NCBI GenBank assembly: GCA_016783865.1
Contig: JADHVS010000272.1
Span: 1-5,666 of the forward strand
Length of the DNA: 5,666 nucleotides
Source of the DNA: Bacteroidales bacterium
GTDB lineage: Bacteria; Bacteroidota; Bacteroidia; Bacteroidales; SM23-62
Reading direction: 5' to 3'
Shown: positions 1-5,015 of the stretch, piece after piece
Layout: every line of letters starts with the position of its first letter
Numbering within the stretch: position 1 is the first letter of the stretch
Notes under the pieces: model-generated
Databases searched by the model: none
Told to the model about the DNA's origin: nothing
The model's input: the letters and a program-made list of their open reading frames with translations, nothing else
Program-made: the position numbers and the translations under genes

Positions 1-67
1 TATTCACTGGGGAATAATATTATAGCGTTTCCTGTCAATCAATTACTAACTGAGTTTGATTCAATAT
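1..67. other. Non-coding flank with no gene seen
   Basis: All three minus-strand frames that could continue the neighbouring FISUMP gene are closed by stops here, so that gene does not simply resume after a single frameshift. The heptamer CCTGTCA occurs at 31-37 and again at 105-111, bracketing the stretch between the end of FISUMP similarity and the window edge. That could be chance or the trace of an insertion or deletion. I see no RNA gene or plus-strand gene. Confidence 0.5.
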
Positions 68-286
68 TTAAATGAAATCTCTGAGGAGTAACAACAGAAA
101 AAGACCTGTCAGGCTTCCATCAATCCTCGTACCGATATTCAGATTCTCCTGCATCCACCATTGCTGGCCAATCTTAACGATATTGTATTGCTGACCATCG
201 CGGATGTCGATGATGGAGTCAACTTGTTGAGCTTCGATTGTTAAAAATGAAGTAAGGATCAGAAGAAAAGAAGCTGCCTTTTTCAT
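68..286 (-). pseudogene. Truncated secreted FISUMP-domain protein (N-terminal fragment)
   Basis: The 72-residue frame starts with a clear signal peptide: Lys at 2-3, a hydrophobic core at about 5-16, and likely cleavage after IEA near residue 19. Residues 25-58 then match the opening of the FISUMP domain (Fibrobacter succinogenes major paralogous domain, TIGR02145), with DIRDGQQYNIVKIG followed by QQWWMQENLNIGTRIDGS. This domain is common in secreted or surface proteins of Fibrobacteres and Bacteroidota; its function is poorly known. Complete domains run well over 100 residues. Here the similarity stops at Ser58 (codon 113-115) and is followed by a Leu-rich, non-family tail and a stop. I read it as the 5' remnant of a larger gene. 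The ATG at 284-286 has no Shine-Dalgarno sequence, normal for the phylum, but a consensus promoter lies just upstream. A genuinely short expressed peptide is possible but less likely. Confidence 0.7.
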
Positions 287-310
287 GACACCGGACAGTT
301 GATTTCATAA

Positions 311-340
311 CAAATTTATGAATACACGCCGAAATAACAA
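311..340 (-). promoter_or_regulatory. Bacteroidota-type housekeeping promoter for the FISUMP fragment
   Basis: Read on the minus strand, TTG at 338-340 (within TTTTTG) is followed by exactly 19 bases and then TAAATTTG at 311-318. This matches the Bacteroidota primary-sigma consensus (-33 TTG, -7 TAnnTTTG) at every defined base. It predicts transcription starting near 304 and a leader of about 18 bases before the ATG at 286. The match is by eye. The consensus is established for Bacteroides and Flavobacterium. Confidence 0.7.
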
Positions 341-361
341 AAAGTCAACCCCAGGTCAATC

Positions 362-378
362 CCCGAATGGTATTCGGG
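362..378. repeat. Hairpin palindrome CCCGAAT-GGT-ATTCGGG
   Basis: Perfect 7-bp arms (362-368 and 372-378) surround a three-base loop. The flanks ATC (359-361) and GAT (379-381) extend the symmetry if one C is bulged. There is no T-run on either side, so it is not a canonical terminator. It resembles the short extragenic palindromes scattered in many Bacteroidota genomes. That comparison is from memory, not from a search. Confidence 0.6.
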
Positions 379-423
379 ATCCAGACAATGAAATTATAAA
401 ACCGTAATCCGCAATTGAAGTTA

Positions 424-441
424 CTCGCCGCTTGCGGCGAG
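424..441. repeat. Hairpin palindrome CTCGCCGC-TT-GCGGCGAG
   Basis: Perfect 8-bp GC-rich arms (424-431 and 434-441) are separated by TT. It would form a very stable hairpin on either strand. No T-run follows on either strand. It sits only four bases from the next palindrome, so the two form a pair. Confidence 0.65.
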
Positions 442-445
442 GAAA

Positions 446-461
446 CGAATTCCTGAATTCG
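446..461. repeat. Hairpin palindrome CGAATTC-CT-GAATTCG
   Basis: Perfect 7-bp arms (446-452 and 455-461) with a CT loop; GAATTC is also a direct repeat within it. Together with the palindrome at 424-441 it makes a two-hairpin block of 38 bp, the layout expected of a composite extragenic palindromic element. Confidence 0.6.
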
Positions 462-501
462 GCGAAGCCAATGCGCTCGAAAGGTTGAACATACTAATAT
501 G

Positions 502-527
502 TAATGGGGCCATGCGAGCCCCCATTA
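502..527 (-). terminator. Possible terminator hairpin after dsbD
   Basis: The arms TAATGGGG (502-509) and CCCCATTA (520-527) pair perfectly over 8 bp around a loop of about ten bases. The structure begins 12 bases beyond the dsbD stop codon at 540-542, the right place for its transcript end. Reading on the minus strand, the sequence after the stem is ACATATTAG, with no U-run. It is therefore a weak intrinsic terminator at best and may only protect the mRNA 3' end. Confidence 0.45.
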
Positions 528-539
528 ATTTATGTGGTC

Positions 540-2456
540 TTACCAGGCACCCTTCCCTTTCTCAAGAAAATCAACGAAGTTCTGTACCTTCAGGTCGTGC
601 CCCACCGGTCCCGAGAGAGTATTCATTTCATGGTCAACAATCACGTACAGTGGTTGTGTATTTGTATTGAAATGGGTAATCTCAAAATCCATATTCTTCT
701 TACCCAATGCCTTTTTTAACTTTCCATCATAGGCGGAGGTAAACCATTCTGATTCAGGCAGTTTGGTCTTGTCATCAGTGTAAAGTGCAACGATAATAAA
801 ATCCTCGCTGAGGCTGTTTAATACGCGCTGGTCAGGCCAAACCCTGGCTTCCATCTCCTTACAATTGCTGCAGGAATGGCCTTTAAAATCCAGGAATATG
901 GGTTTGTTCTGCTCAATCGCACAAGCCAATCCCTCCTCAAAATCATAATATCCCTGCAATCCGTGTGGCAGGTGCAGAAAATCTGAATATTTAGCCGGTC
1001 CGCAAATCGATGCATCGGACAGAGGCTGTGTTTGTCCCGCACTTGCCGATTTTGGCGGGATGAGTGCAGAGATGCTTGTCAGGGGTGCCCCGAACAATCC
1101 GGTGACCATGTAGATCACAAAGGTGAACGACGCAATGGACATCAACAGCCGTGGGACGCTTATATGAGGCAGGTCGCTATCATGAGCAAACCTGAGTTTT
1201 CCCAGCAGGTAAAATCCCAGCAAGGTGAATATGACGATCCAGATTGCAAGATATACCTCCCTGCTCATGATGCCCAGGTGATAGGTCTGGTCGATAATGC
1301 TGAAAAACTTAAATCCAAAGGCAAGAACGATAAAACCAAGTACCACTTTAACAGAATTGAGCCAGCCACCCGATTTGGGCAGTCCGCTGAGCCATGAAGG
1401 GAATATCGATAACAGTGTGAATGGCAGCGCAAATGCCAGCGAGAAACCAAACATGCCTATGATTGGACGAATAGCCAGTCCCCCGGCCGATTCAACCAGT
1501 AAAGCACCAACTATCGGTCCGGTACAGGAGAACGAAACGAGCACTAGTGTAAATGCCATAAAGAAAGCACCCAGGTATCCGCCCCTGTCGGCTTGTTTGT
1601 CGGCGCTGTTGACCCATTTGCCTGGAAGCACGATTTCAAACATTCCAAGGAACGAGGCAGCAAAAATCAGGAACAATATAAAAAAGATACTGTTGGGTAT
1701 CCAGTGCGAGCTGATCTGGTTGGCAAAACCGGCCCCTGCGCTGGTCAGCGAAACAATAAATCCTATGGAAGTATAGATGATCACAATGGATATTCCGAAA
1801 ATCAATCCCTTGATAATGGCTTTGGCGCGTTTTTCACTTCCCTGCATGAAAAAGGTCACTGTCATGGGGATCATCGGGAATACGCAAGGAGTAAGTATGG
1901 CAGCCAGTCCCGCCAGGAATGAAACAAGGAAGAAGACCCACATATTTCCTTTTTCCGGCACAGAACCACTCAGGCCCAGTCCCTGGTCTGCCGTTTCGCC
2001 GGCACCTGTAGCAAAAGAAAAATCCTCCTCTGTGGGAGGCAGGCAGCGCTCATCATCGCAACACATATACTCAATAAACCCTGTGATTTCGACCGGTTCG
2101 TTGCCGGTGAGCTCAATCTTTTGTCTGAATTCGGCCTCATCACTGAACATCTTCAGGTCGAGATCAAAACTCGCATCATATTTCACCTCCGCTTCAGTGA
2201 TCTCCACTACTTCTCCCATCCGCTTATAGCCTGATGATTCATCAAAGCTGAACGAGGTTGGGATGGGACCGCCGCCGGGCAGATCCTGTGAATAAAGGTG
2301 CCACTTATTCTCAATTACCGCTTTAAAAACCAATACGGCTTCCTTTTCATTCACCCGCTCCACCGAGAACTTCCAGTCGACCGGATCAAGCACCTGTGCC
2401 ATATGGTTTGAAGACAGAAGTAAAAGAGCAGCAAAGATGATCAGCAACTTCTTCAT
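540..2456 (-). CDS. dsbD: Thiol:disulfide interchange protein DsbD
   Basis: An inner-membrane protein that passes electrons from cytoplasmic thioredoxin to periplasmic acceptors, keeping disulfide isomerases, cytochrome c maturation factors or similar thiol proteins reduced. All three modules of the family are visible in 638 residues. A signal peptide (1-20) leads into a periplasmic N-terminal domain (about 21-150) whose redox cysteines lie in YMCCDDERCLPP (C132/C133 and C138). The membrane domain has about eight helices (172-454), with paired cysteines in ILTPCVFPMIP (C191) and SFSCTGPIVGALL (C311). The C-terminal thioredoxin-like domain (about 505-635) has the active site CSNC at 529-532. 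Length and order match complete DsbD proteins, so it should be functional. The ATG at 2454-2456 lies directly before the signal peptide; no Shine-Dalgarno sequence is present. It stands apart from rng by 342 bp and probably has its own promoter. The adjacent C132-C133 pair is a small oddity. Confidence 0.95.
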   Translation of the reverse strand: MKKLLIIFAALLLLSSNHMAQVLDPVDWKFSVERVNEKEAVLVFKAVIENKWHLYSQDLPGGGPIPTSFSFDESSGYKRMGEVVEITEAEVKYDASFDLDLKMFSDEAEFRQKIELTGNEPVEITGFIEYMCCDDERCLPPTEEDFSFATGAGETADQGLGLSGSVPEKGNMWVFFLVSFLAGLAAILTPCVFPMIPMTVTFFMQGSEKRAKAIIKGLIFGISIVIIYTSIGFIVSLTSAGAGFANQISSHWIPNSIFFILFLIFAASFLGMFEIVLPGKWVNSADKQADRGGYLGAFFMAFTLVLVSFSCTGPIVGALLVESAGGLAIRPIIGMFGFSLAFALPFTLLSIFPSWLSGLPKSGGWLNSVKVVLGFIVLAFGFKFFSIIDQTYHLGIMSREVYLAIWIVIFTLLGFYLLGKLRFAHDSDLPHISVPRLLMSIASFTFVIYMVTGLFGAPLTSISALIPPKSASAGQTQPLSDASICGPAKYSDFLHLPHGLQGYYDFEEGLACAIEQNKPIFLDFKGHSCSNCKEMEARVWPDQRVLNSLSEDFIIVALYTDDKTKLPESEWFTSAYDGKLKKALGKKNMDFEITHFNTNTQPLYVIVDHEMNTLSGPVGHDLKVQNFVDFLEKGKGAW

Positions 2457-2473
2457 GGAAAATTAATTTTACA

Positions 2474-2481
2474 CAAAAGTA
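2474..2481 (-). promoter_or_regulatory. Probable -7 element of the dsbD promoter
   Basis: On the minus strand these bases read TACTTTTG, a full match to TAnnTTTG. No good TTG lies 19-21 bases upstream, so the -33 half is weak or absent. The predicted start near 2468 would leave a leader of only about a dozen bases before the dsbD ATG. Confidence 0.45.
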
Positions 2482-2521
2482 TTATTAATTATAATATTGT
2501 CCTGTTAACCAGGAGTTAAAC

Positions 2522-2641
2522 CGTGAATCGTGAAATGCGAAGCATTCGCTGACAAGCAAATGGTTCGCATTCGCGAGGAGGTTGTGATTGTGGCCTGTGC
2601 GTGCGAGCAATCGTGAATCGGAAGAAATGCTGTTCGAGCGC
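2522..2641. repeat. Degenerate direct-repeat cluster (CGTGAATCG units)
   Basis: CGTGAATCG occurs at 2522-2530 and again at 2612-2620. In both places it is followed by AA, ATGC and TTCG in the same order at similar spacing, which suggests an imperfect duplication with a 90-base period. GCATTCGC also occurs twice (2542-2549 and 2567-2574). An 8-bp inverted pair, AATGCGAA (2534-2541) and TTCGCATT (2564-2571), lies inside. It looks like worn repeat DNA rather than a gene. Confidence 0.45.
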
Positions 2642-2720
2642 AACGAAGTGAAGCGAGTTTCATTTCATTTAGCGAAATAGGTTAATTTTCAGGCATTTAT
2701 CTGTGGCAGTGATTTTTTTG

Positions 2721-2770
2721 CTTACTTTCCTGCCTGCCGGCAGGCAGGTTTCATCCAGGAAAAAAGTAAG
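2721..2770. repeat. Perfect 20-bp palindrome nested in an outer inverted repeat
   Basis: CCTGCCTGCC at 2729-2738 is followed at once by its exact reverse complement at 2739-2748. Outside it, CTTACTTT (2721-2728) and AAAGTAAG (2763-2770) form 8-bp arms. CAGG at 2756-2759 offers a second partner for the left CCTG if three A's are bulged. Two alternative folds are therefore possible. On the rng strand the stem lies about 50 bases past the stop codon and is followed by AAAGTAAGCAAAAAAA, not by U's, so it is not a classical terminator. Translated, it gives the LPAGRQ string that I recall seeing as a repeat artefact in many Bacteroidota open frames. Confidence 0.7.
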
Positions 2771-2798
2771 TGGGAGTTTGGGGTTGAAATCCCCATAT

Positions 2799-4361
2799 TT
2801 AAATTGGAATTTCCTCCCCGGTTGCAGTAAAAAGATGAGATTCAGAGAAATGATACGAATTCATCGGCTTTATGGTAGTCTTGCATTTCAGCTCGCGGCT
2901 CCACTTTTTCGTGTATGAATTAAATCCTTTGTTCAGGTATGCCTCCAGGTATGGATGGACATGAACCACCAGCTTTGAAAGCTTGTATTCCTCAACGGCT
3001 GTCCTGATTTTTTCCTTGACCATTTCTGCAAACATGAGAGAGGCAGAGATCTTACCATCGCCCTGGCATGTAGGACAAGTTTCGGAAACATTAATATTCA
3101 TCTCGGGACGTACCCGCTGGCGGGTAATCTGCATCAGTCCAAATTTGCTTAAAGGCAGGATGTTGTGCTTGGTACTGTCTCTTGCCATGGTCTCCTTCAT
3201 CCTGTCAAAAACCCTTTGCCTGTGATCCTGGGAATTCATATCGATGAAATCGACCACGATGATCCCTCCCATATCTCTAAGCCTTAGCTGACGGGCAATT
3301 TCTTCGGCTGCTGCGAGGTTAACCTCGAGTGCATTTGTAGCCTGGTCCGAGGCACTCTTCGACCGGTTACCTGAGTTTACATCGATCACATGCAATGCTT
3401 CGGTATGCTCTATAATAAGATAGGCGCCGTTTTTAAAGGATACAGTGCGACCAAACAGTGCTTTGATCTGCTTATCGATACCAAATTTTTCAAATATCGG
3501 TGCACCCCCCTGGTACAATTTGACAATCTTTTCCTTCTCAGGTGCTATAGTACTGATGTAATCTTTCAGTTCAGCATGTACTGTGATATCGTTGACATGA
3601 ATACTGTTGAACGTAACGTTGAGGATATCCCGAAGCATGGCGGCAGTACGGTTCAACTCACTGATCACCATCTTGGGTGGCTTAACTCCCTGAAGATTCT
3701 GAAAAGCCTGCTCCCATTTTTTTACCAATCCCCTGAGCTCTGCATCAAAGGTTGCCACCTTTTTGGATTGCGCCACAGTCCTTACGATCAATCCGTAATT
3801 CTTTGGCTTAATACTCAGCAATAAGCGTTTCAGGCGATTCCGTTCTTCGGCCGATTCGATCTTGGAAGAAATGGACACTTTTTCGCTGAATGGCATCAGT
3901 ACGATATTACGTCCGGCGAGCGATATCTCGGAGGTTAACCGGGGTCCTTTGGTGGAAATGGGTTCTTTTACGATCTGGACCAATACGTTCTGCCCGGCCT
4001 GAAGCACATCGGTGACCCTGCCATCTTTGTTGATGTCACGCTCCCGCTTGAATTTCTGTACGGCGGGGAGTTTGCTTTTCTTGGCCAGTGCGATATGGAG
4101 GAACTTGCTGACAGAATTGAACTGGGGACCCAGATCCAGGTAGTGAAGGAACGCATCCTTTTCATACCCAATGTCAATAAACGCGGCATTGAGTCCGGGC
4201 ATTACTTTTTTCACCTTCCCCAGGTAGATATCTCCAACAGCAAATTTTACATTGGTCCTTTCCTTGTTCACCTCAACCAGTTCCCTGTTCTCCAGCAGGG
4301 CGATTGAAATTTCAGGGGAAGATACATCAATGATAAGTTCTCTTTCAGGTTCGTTGCTCAC
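2799..4361 (-). CDS. rng: Ribonuclease G (RNase E/G family)
   Basis: An endoribonuclease that cuts AU-rich single-stranded RNA, acting in 5'-end rRNA maturation and mRNA decay in the cytoplasm. Its 520 residues show the family layout: an S1 RNA-binding region (about 39-130, with GDIYLGKVKKVMPGLNAAFIDIG split by a lysine-rich insertion near 93-115), then 5'-sensor and RNase H-like regions. The two metal-binding aspartates of the DNase I-like domain are D327 in HVIDVNSGN and D371 in VVDFIDM, 44 residues apart (43 in E. coli RNase E). The zinc-link CPTC follows at 429-432. There is no long RNase E scaffold tail, so RNase G is the better name. The start is GTG at 4359-4361: it has a strong Shine-Dalgarno sequence and the next Met is residue 54. 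It follows the HU and mS38-like genes on the same strand and is probably partly co-transcribed with them. The leader can form two hairpins. Confidence 0.95.
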   Translation of the reverse strand: MSNEPERELIIDVSSPEISIALLENRELVEVNKERTNVKFAVGDIYLGKVKKVMPGLNAAFIDIGYEKDAFLHYLDLGPQFNSVSKFLHIALAKKSKLPAVQKFKRERDINKDGRVTDVLQAGQNVLVQIVKEPISTKGPRLTSEISLAGRNIVLMPFSEKVSISSKIESAEERNRLKRLLLSIKPKNYGLIVRTVAQSKKVATFDAELRGLVKKWEQAFQNLQGVKPPKMVISELNRTAAMLRDILNVTFNSIHVNDITVHAELKDYISTIAPEKEKIVKLYQGGAPIFEKFGIDKQIKALFGRTVSFKNGAYLIIEHTEALHVIDVNSGNRSKSASDQATNALEVNLAAAEEIARQLRLRDMGGIIVVDFIDMNSQDHRQRVFDRMKETMARDSTKHNILPLSKFGLMQITRQRVRPEMNINVSETCPTCQGDGKISASLMFAEMVKEKIRTAVEEYKLSKLVVHVHPYLEAYLNKGFNSYTKKWSRELKCKTTIKPMNSYHFSESHLFTATGEEIPI

Positions 4362-4365
4362 AATT

Positions 4366-4372
4366 CCTCCTC
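4366..4372 (-). promoter_or_regulatory. Strong Shine-Dalgarno site of rng (GAGGAGG)
   Basis: On the minus strand GAGGAGG precedes the GTG start by four bases (seven from its GAGG core), and it fixes the start of rng. It is notable because Bacteroidota mRNAs usually lack such sites; dsbD, HU, ssb and the FISUMP fragment here have none. Confidence 0.8.
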
Positions 4373-4385
4373 TGTTAAAAACAGA
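4371..4385 (-). promoter_or_regulatory. Small hairpin abutting the rng ribosome-binding site
   Basis: TCTGTT (4371-4376) and AACAGA (4380-4385) form a perfect 6-bp stem with a three-base loop. Its downstream arm on the mRNA ends inside AGAGGAGG, overlapping the first bases of the Shine-Dalgarno site. Folding could therefore tune access of the ribosome to rng. Confidence 0.5.
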
Positions 4386-4387
4386 AG

Positions 4388-4418
4388 AAACCTAAAGAAC
4401 CGAACGGTCTTTAGGTTT
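4388..4418 (-). promoter_or_regulatory. Strong leader hairpin upstream of rng (attenuator or decay control)
   Basis: AAACCTAAAG (4388-4397) pairs with CTTTAGGTTT (4409-4418) over 10 bp. After one bulged base three more pairs close a four-base loop (4402-4405). On the rng strand it is followed by CTTCTGTTTTT, a broken U-rich stretch. It could thus be an intrinsic terminator that ends the HU/mS38-like transcript and attenuates rng. It could equally be a leader structure recognised by RNase G itself, as the 5' leader hairpins of E. coli rne are by RNase E. The stem is clear from sequence; the role is inferred. Confidence 0.6.
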
Positions 4419-4466
4419 ATAAATTTAAATATCTTCTAATAATAAATAGGTTAGGAAATTAACCCA

Positions 4467-4559
4467 CTATTTCCGCTTCTTGTGTCTGTTCTTTCTTAAG
4501 CGCTTCTTACGCTTATGCGTCGACATCTTATGTCTTTTCCGCTTCTTCCCGCTCGGCAT
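4467..4559 (-). CDS. Tiny basic AURKAIP1/COX24 (mS38 C-terminal-like) protein
   Basis: A 30-residue protein running from MPSGKKRKRHK to NRHKKRK and stop. About two thirds of its residues are Lys, Arg or His, with no acidic residue at all. This composition and the KRKKRLRKNRHK pattern match the short Bacteroidota proteins annotated as AURKAIP1/COX24-domain proteins. Their eukaryotic relatives form the C-terminal end of mitochondrial small-subunit ribosomal protein mS38. A ribosome- or rRNA-bound role is inferred from that kinship and charge. The ATG (4557-4559) lies 39 bases after the HU stop and has a good Shine-Dalgarno site; the frame closes with TAG at 4467-4469. It lies between HU and rng on the same strand, an arrangement I recall from other Bacteroidota. 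It is too short for common gene-length cut-offs. Thermus-type bTHX is another tiny basic ribosomal protein, but its sequence differs. Confidence 0.82.
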   Translation of the reverse strand: MPSGKKRKRHKMSTHKRKKRLRKNRHKKRK

Positions 4560-4567
4560 TATACAAA

Positions 4568-4575
4568 TCTCCTTT
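4568..4575 (-). promoter_or_regulatory. Strong Shine-Dalgarno site of the mS38-like gene (AAAGGAGA)
   Basis: On the minus strand AAAGGAGA precedes the ATG with nine bases between GGAG and the start codon, near-ideal spacing. It supports translation of the 30-codon frame and, with the rng site, is an exception to the SD-poor pattern of this phylum. Confidence 0.75.
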
Positions 4576-4588
4576 CCTAAAGATCAGG

Positions 4589-4612
4589 ACGTTAACGCTT
4601 ACTTTTTAACGT
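4589..4612 (-). other. Weak inverted repeat spanning the HU stop codon
   Basis: ACGTTAA (4589-4595) and TTAACGT (4606-4612) form 7-bp arms with a ten-base loop that contains the TAA of the HU gene. There is no U-run, so it is not a terminator. It could slow ribosomes or nucleases at the HU/mS38-like junction, or be chance in AT-rich DNA. Confidence 0.3.
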
Positions 4613-4886
4613 GATTTTTGACCTTGTTTACAAAAGTTTTGGCAGGCTTAAAAGCAGGAATGAAATGTTCCGGAATAATGATGGTCGTGTTTTTGGAAAT
4701 ATTTCTTGCTGTTTTTTTAGCTCTCCTCTTCACAATAAAGCTACCGAATCCTCTGAGGTATACATTCTTATCCTTTACCAGAGAATCTTTAACGGTTTCC
4801 ATGAAAGCTTCAACTGTTTTCTGAACGGTTACCTTTTCGATTCCCGTGTTTTTTGAAATTTCGTTTACAATATCTGCTTTAGTCAT
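4599..4886 (-). CDS. hup: HU-family DNA-binding protein
   Basis: A 95-residue histone-like protein that would bind and bend DNA as a dimer and help compact the nucleoid. The N-terminal dimerisation helices (about 3-38) begin with MTKADIVNEI, a typical HU start. The family signature follows: LRGFGSF (44-50), the beta arm (about 52-75) and the closing IPAFKPAKTF (76-85). The usual arm-tip sequence RNPxTG is replaced by RNISKNTT (61-68), so the DNA-intercalating proline is Ile63. This variant is common in Bacteroidota and supports the taxonomic call. The ATG (4884-4886) lacks a Shine-Dalgarno sequence and follows an A/T-rich leader, normal for the phylum. It is the first gene of the probable HU, mS38-like, rng unit and is divergent from the mutY remnant. 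IHF-like function cannot be excluded from sequence. Confidence 0.93.
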   Translation of the reverse strand: MTKADIVNEISKNTGIEKVTVQKTVEAFMETVKDSLVKDKNVYLRGFGSFIVKRRAKKTARNISKNTTIIIPEHFIPAFKPAKTFVNKVKNHVKK

Positions 4887-4932
4887 TTTTTAAAATCTTT
4901 AATTATCAATAAATTACATTAAAATTCTAAAC

Positions 4933-4963
4933 TTGAATTGCAAATATATAAGTTTTATGTTTA
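4933..4963 (+). promoter_or_regulatory. Possible promoter facing the mutY remnant
   Basis: On the plus strand TTG (4933-4935), 20 bases and TATGTTTA (4956-4963) approximate TTG-N19-TAnnTTTG with one mismatch. It physically overlaps the HU -7 element on the other strand, so the two would compete. It may be what is left of the original mutY promoter. Confidence 0.35.
4941..4948 (-). promoter_or_regulatory. -7 element of the HU promoter (TATATTTG)
   Basis: On the minus strand these bases read TATATTTG, a full match to the Bacteroidota TAnnTTTG element. It predicts a transcript start near 4934 and an AT-rich leader of about 48 bases. The -33 region at the usual spacing has only weak T-rich matches. 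It probably drives HU, the mS38-like gene and, past the leader hairpin, rng. Confidence 0.55.
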
Positions 4964-5015
4964 TAAATGAAATACTTATCAATTATTTTTATTGAATTCA
5001 TTAAAAAGAAGATAA

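Larger units (their letters stand above)
287..539. other. Gene-free spacer between dsbD and the FISUMP fragment
   Basis: I find no supported gene in this spacer. It holds the FISUMP promoter on its left and, between 362 and 527, four separate palindromes, each listed on its own. The short plus-strand frames that begin near 485-532 run into the dsbD gene on the opposite strand and have no family resemblance. Confidence 0.6.
2457..2798. other. Repeat-rich gene-free spacer between rng and dsbD
   Basis: No gene is supported in these 342 bases. The right part (2721-2770) holds a perfect 20-bp palindrome nested in a longer inverted repeat. The middle (about 2520-2665) is built of short, degenerate, CG-rich words such as CGTGAATCG, GCATTCGC and GCGAG that recur in direct and inverted order. 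The left end carries the dsbD -7 element. A plus-strand frame starting at 2703 only reads through the palindrome into rng antisense and is not a gene. Confidence 0.6.

Noticed and set aside
362..527. CRISPR array or phage attachment site
   Set aside because: The palindromes differ from each other in sequence and spacing, there are no regular spacers, no cas or integrase gene, and no tRNA nearby.
1297..1776. 159-codon plus-strand open frame inside dsbD
   Set aside because: It is antisense to well-conserved DsbD transmembrane sequence, has no family resemblance, and neighbouring shadows in the other frames show the same effect.
1777..2229. 150-codon plus-strand open frame inside dsbD
   Set aside because: Antisense to the DsbD N-terminal and first membrane segments; Ser/Pro-rich, low-complexity translation typical of shadow frames.
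540..2456. Separate CcdA and thioredoxin genes instead of one DsbD
   Set aside because: One uninterrupted frame carries signal peptide, N-terminal redox domain, membrane domain and thioredoxin-like domain in standard DsbD order.
2721..2770. Palindrome as the rng transcription terminator
   Set aside because: On the rng strand the stem is followed by an A-rich stretch, not U's; the T-run lies upstream of the stem, so the classical layout is absent.
2703..2918. 71-codon plus-strand frame containing LPAGRQ
   Set aside because: It is created by reading through the 20-bp palindrome and then antisense rng; the repeat explains it.
3390..3824. 144-codon plus-strand open frame inside rng
   Set aside because: Lies wholly antisense to conserved RNase G sequence; no start signal or recognisable domain.
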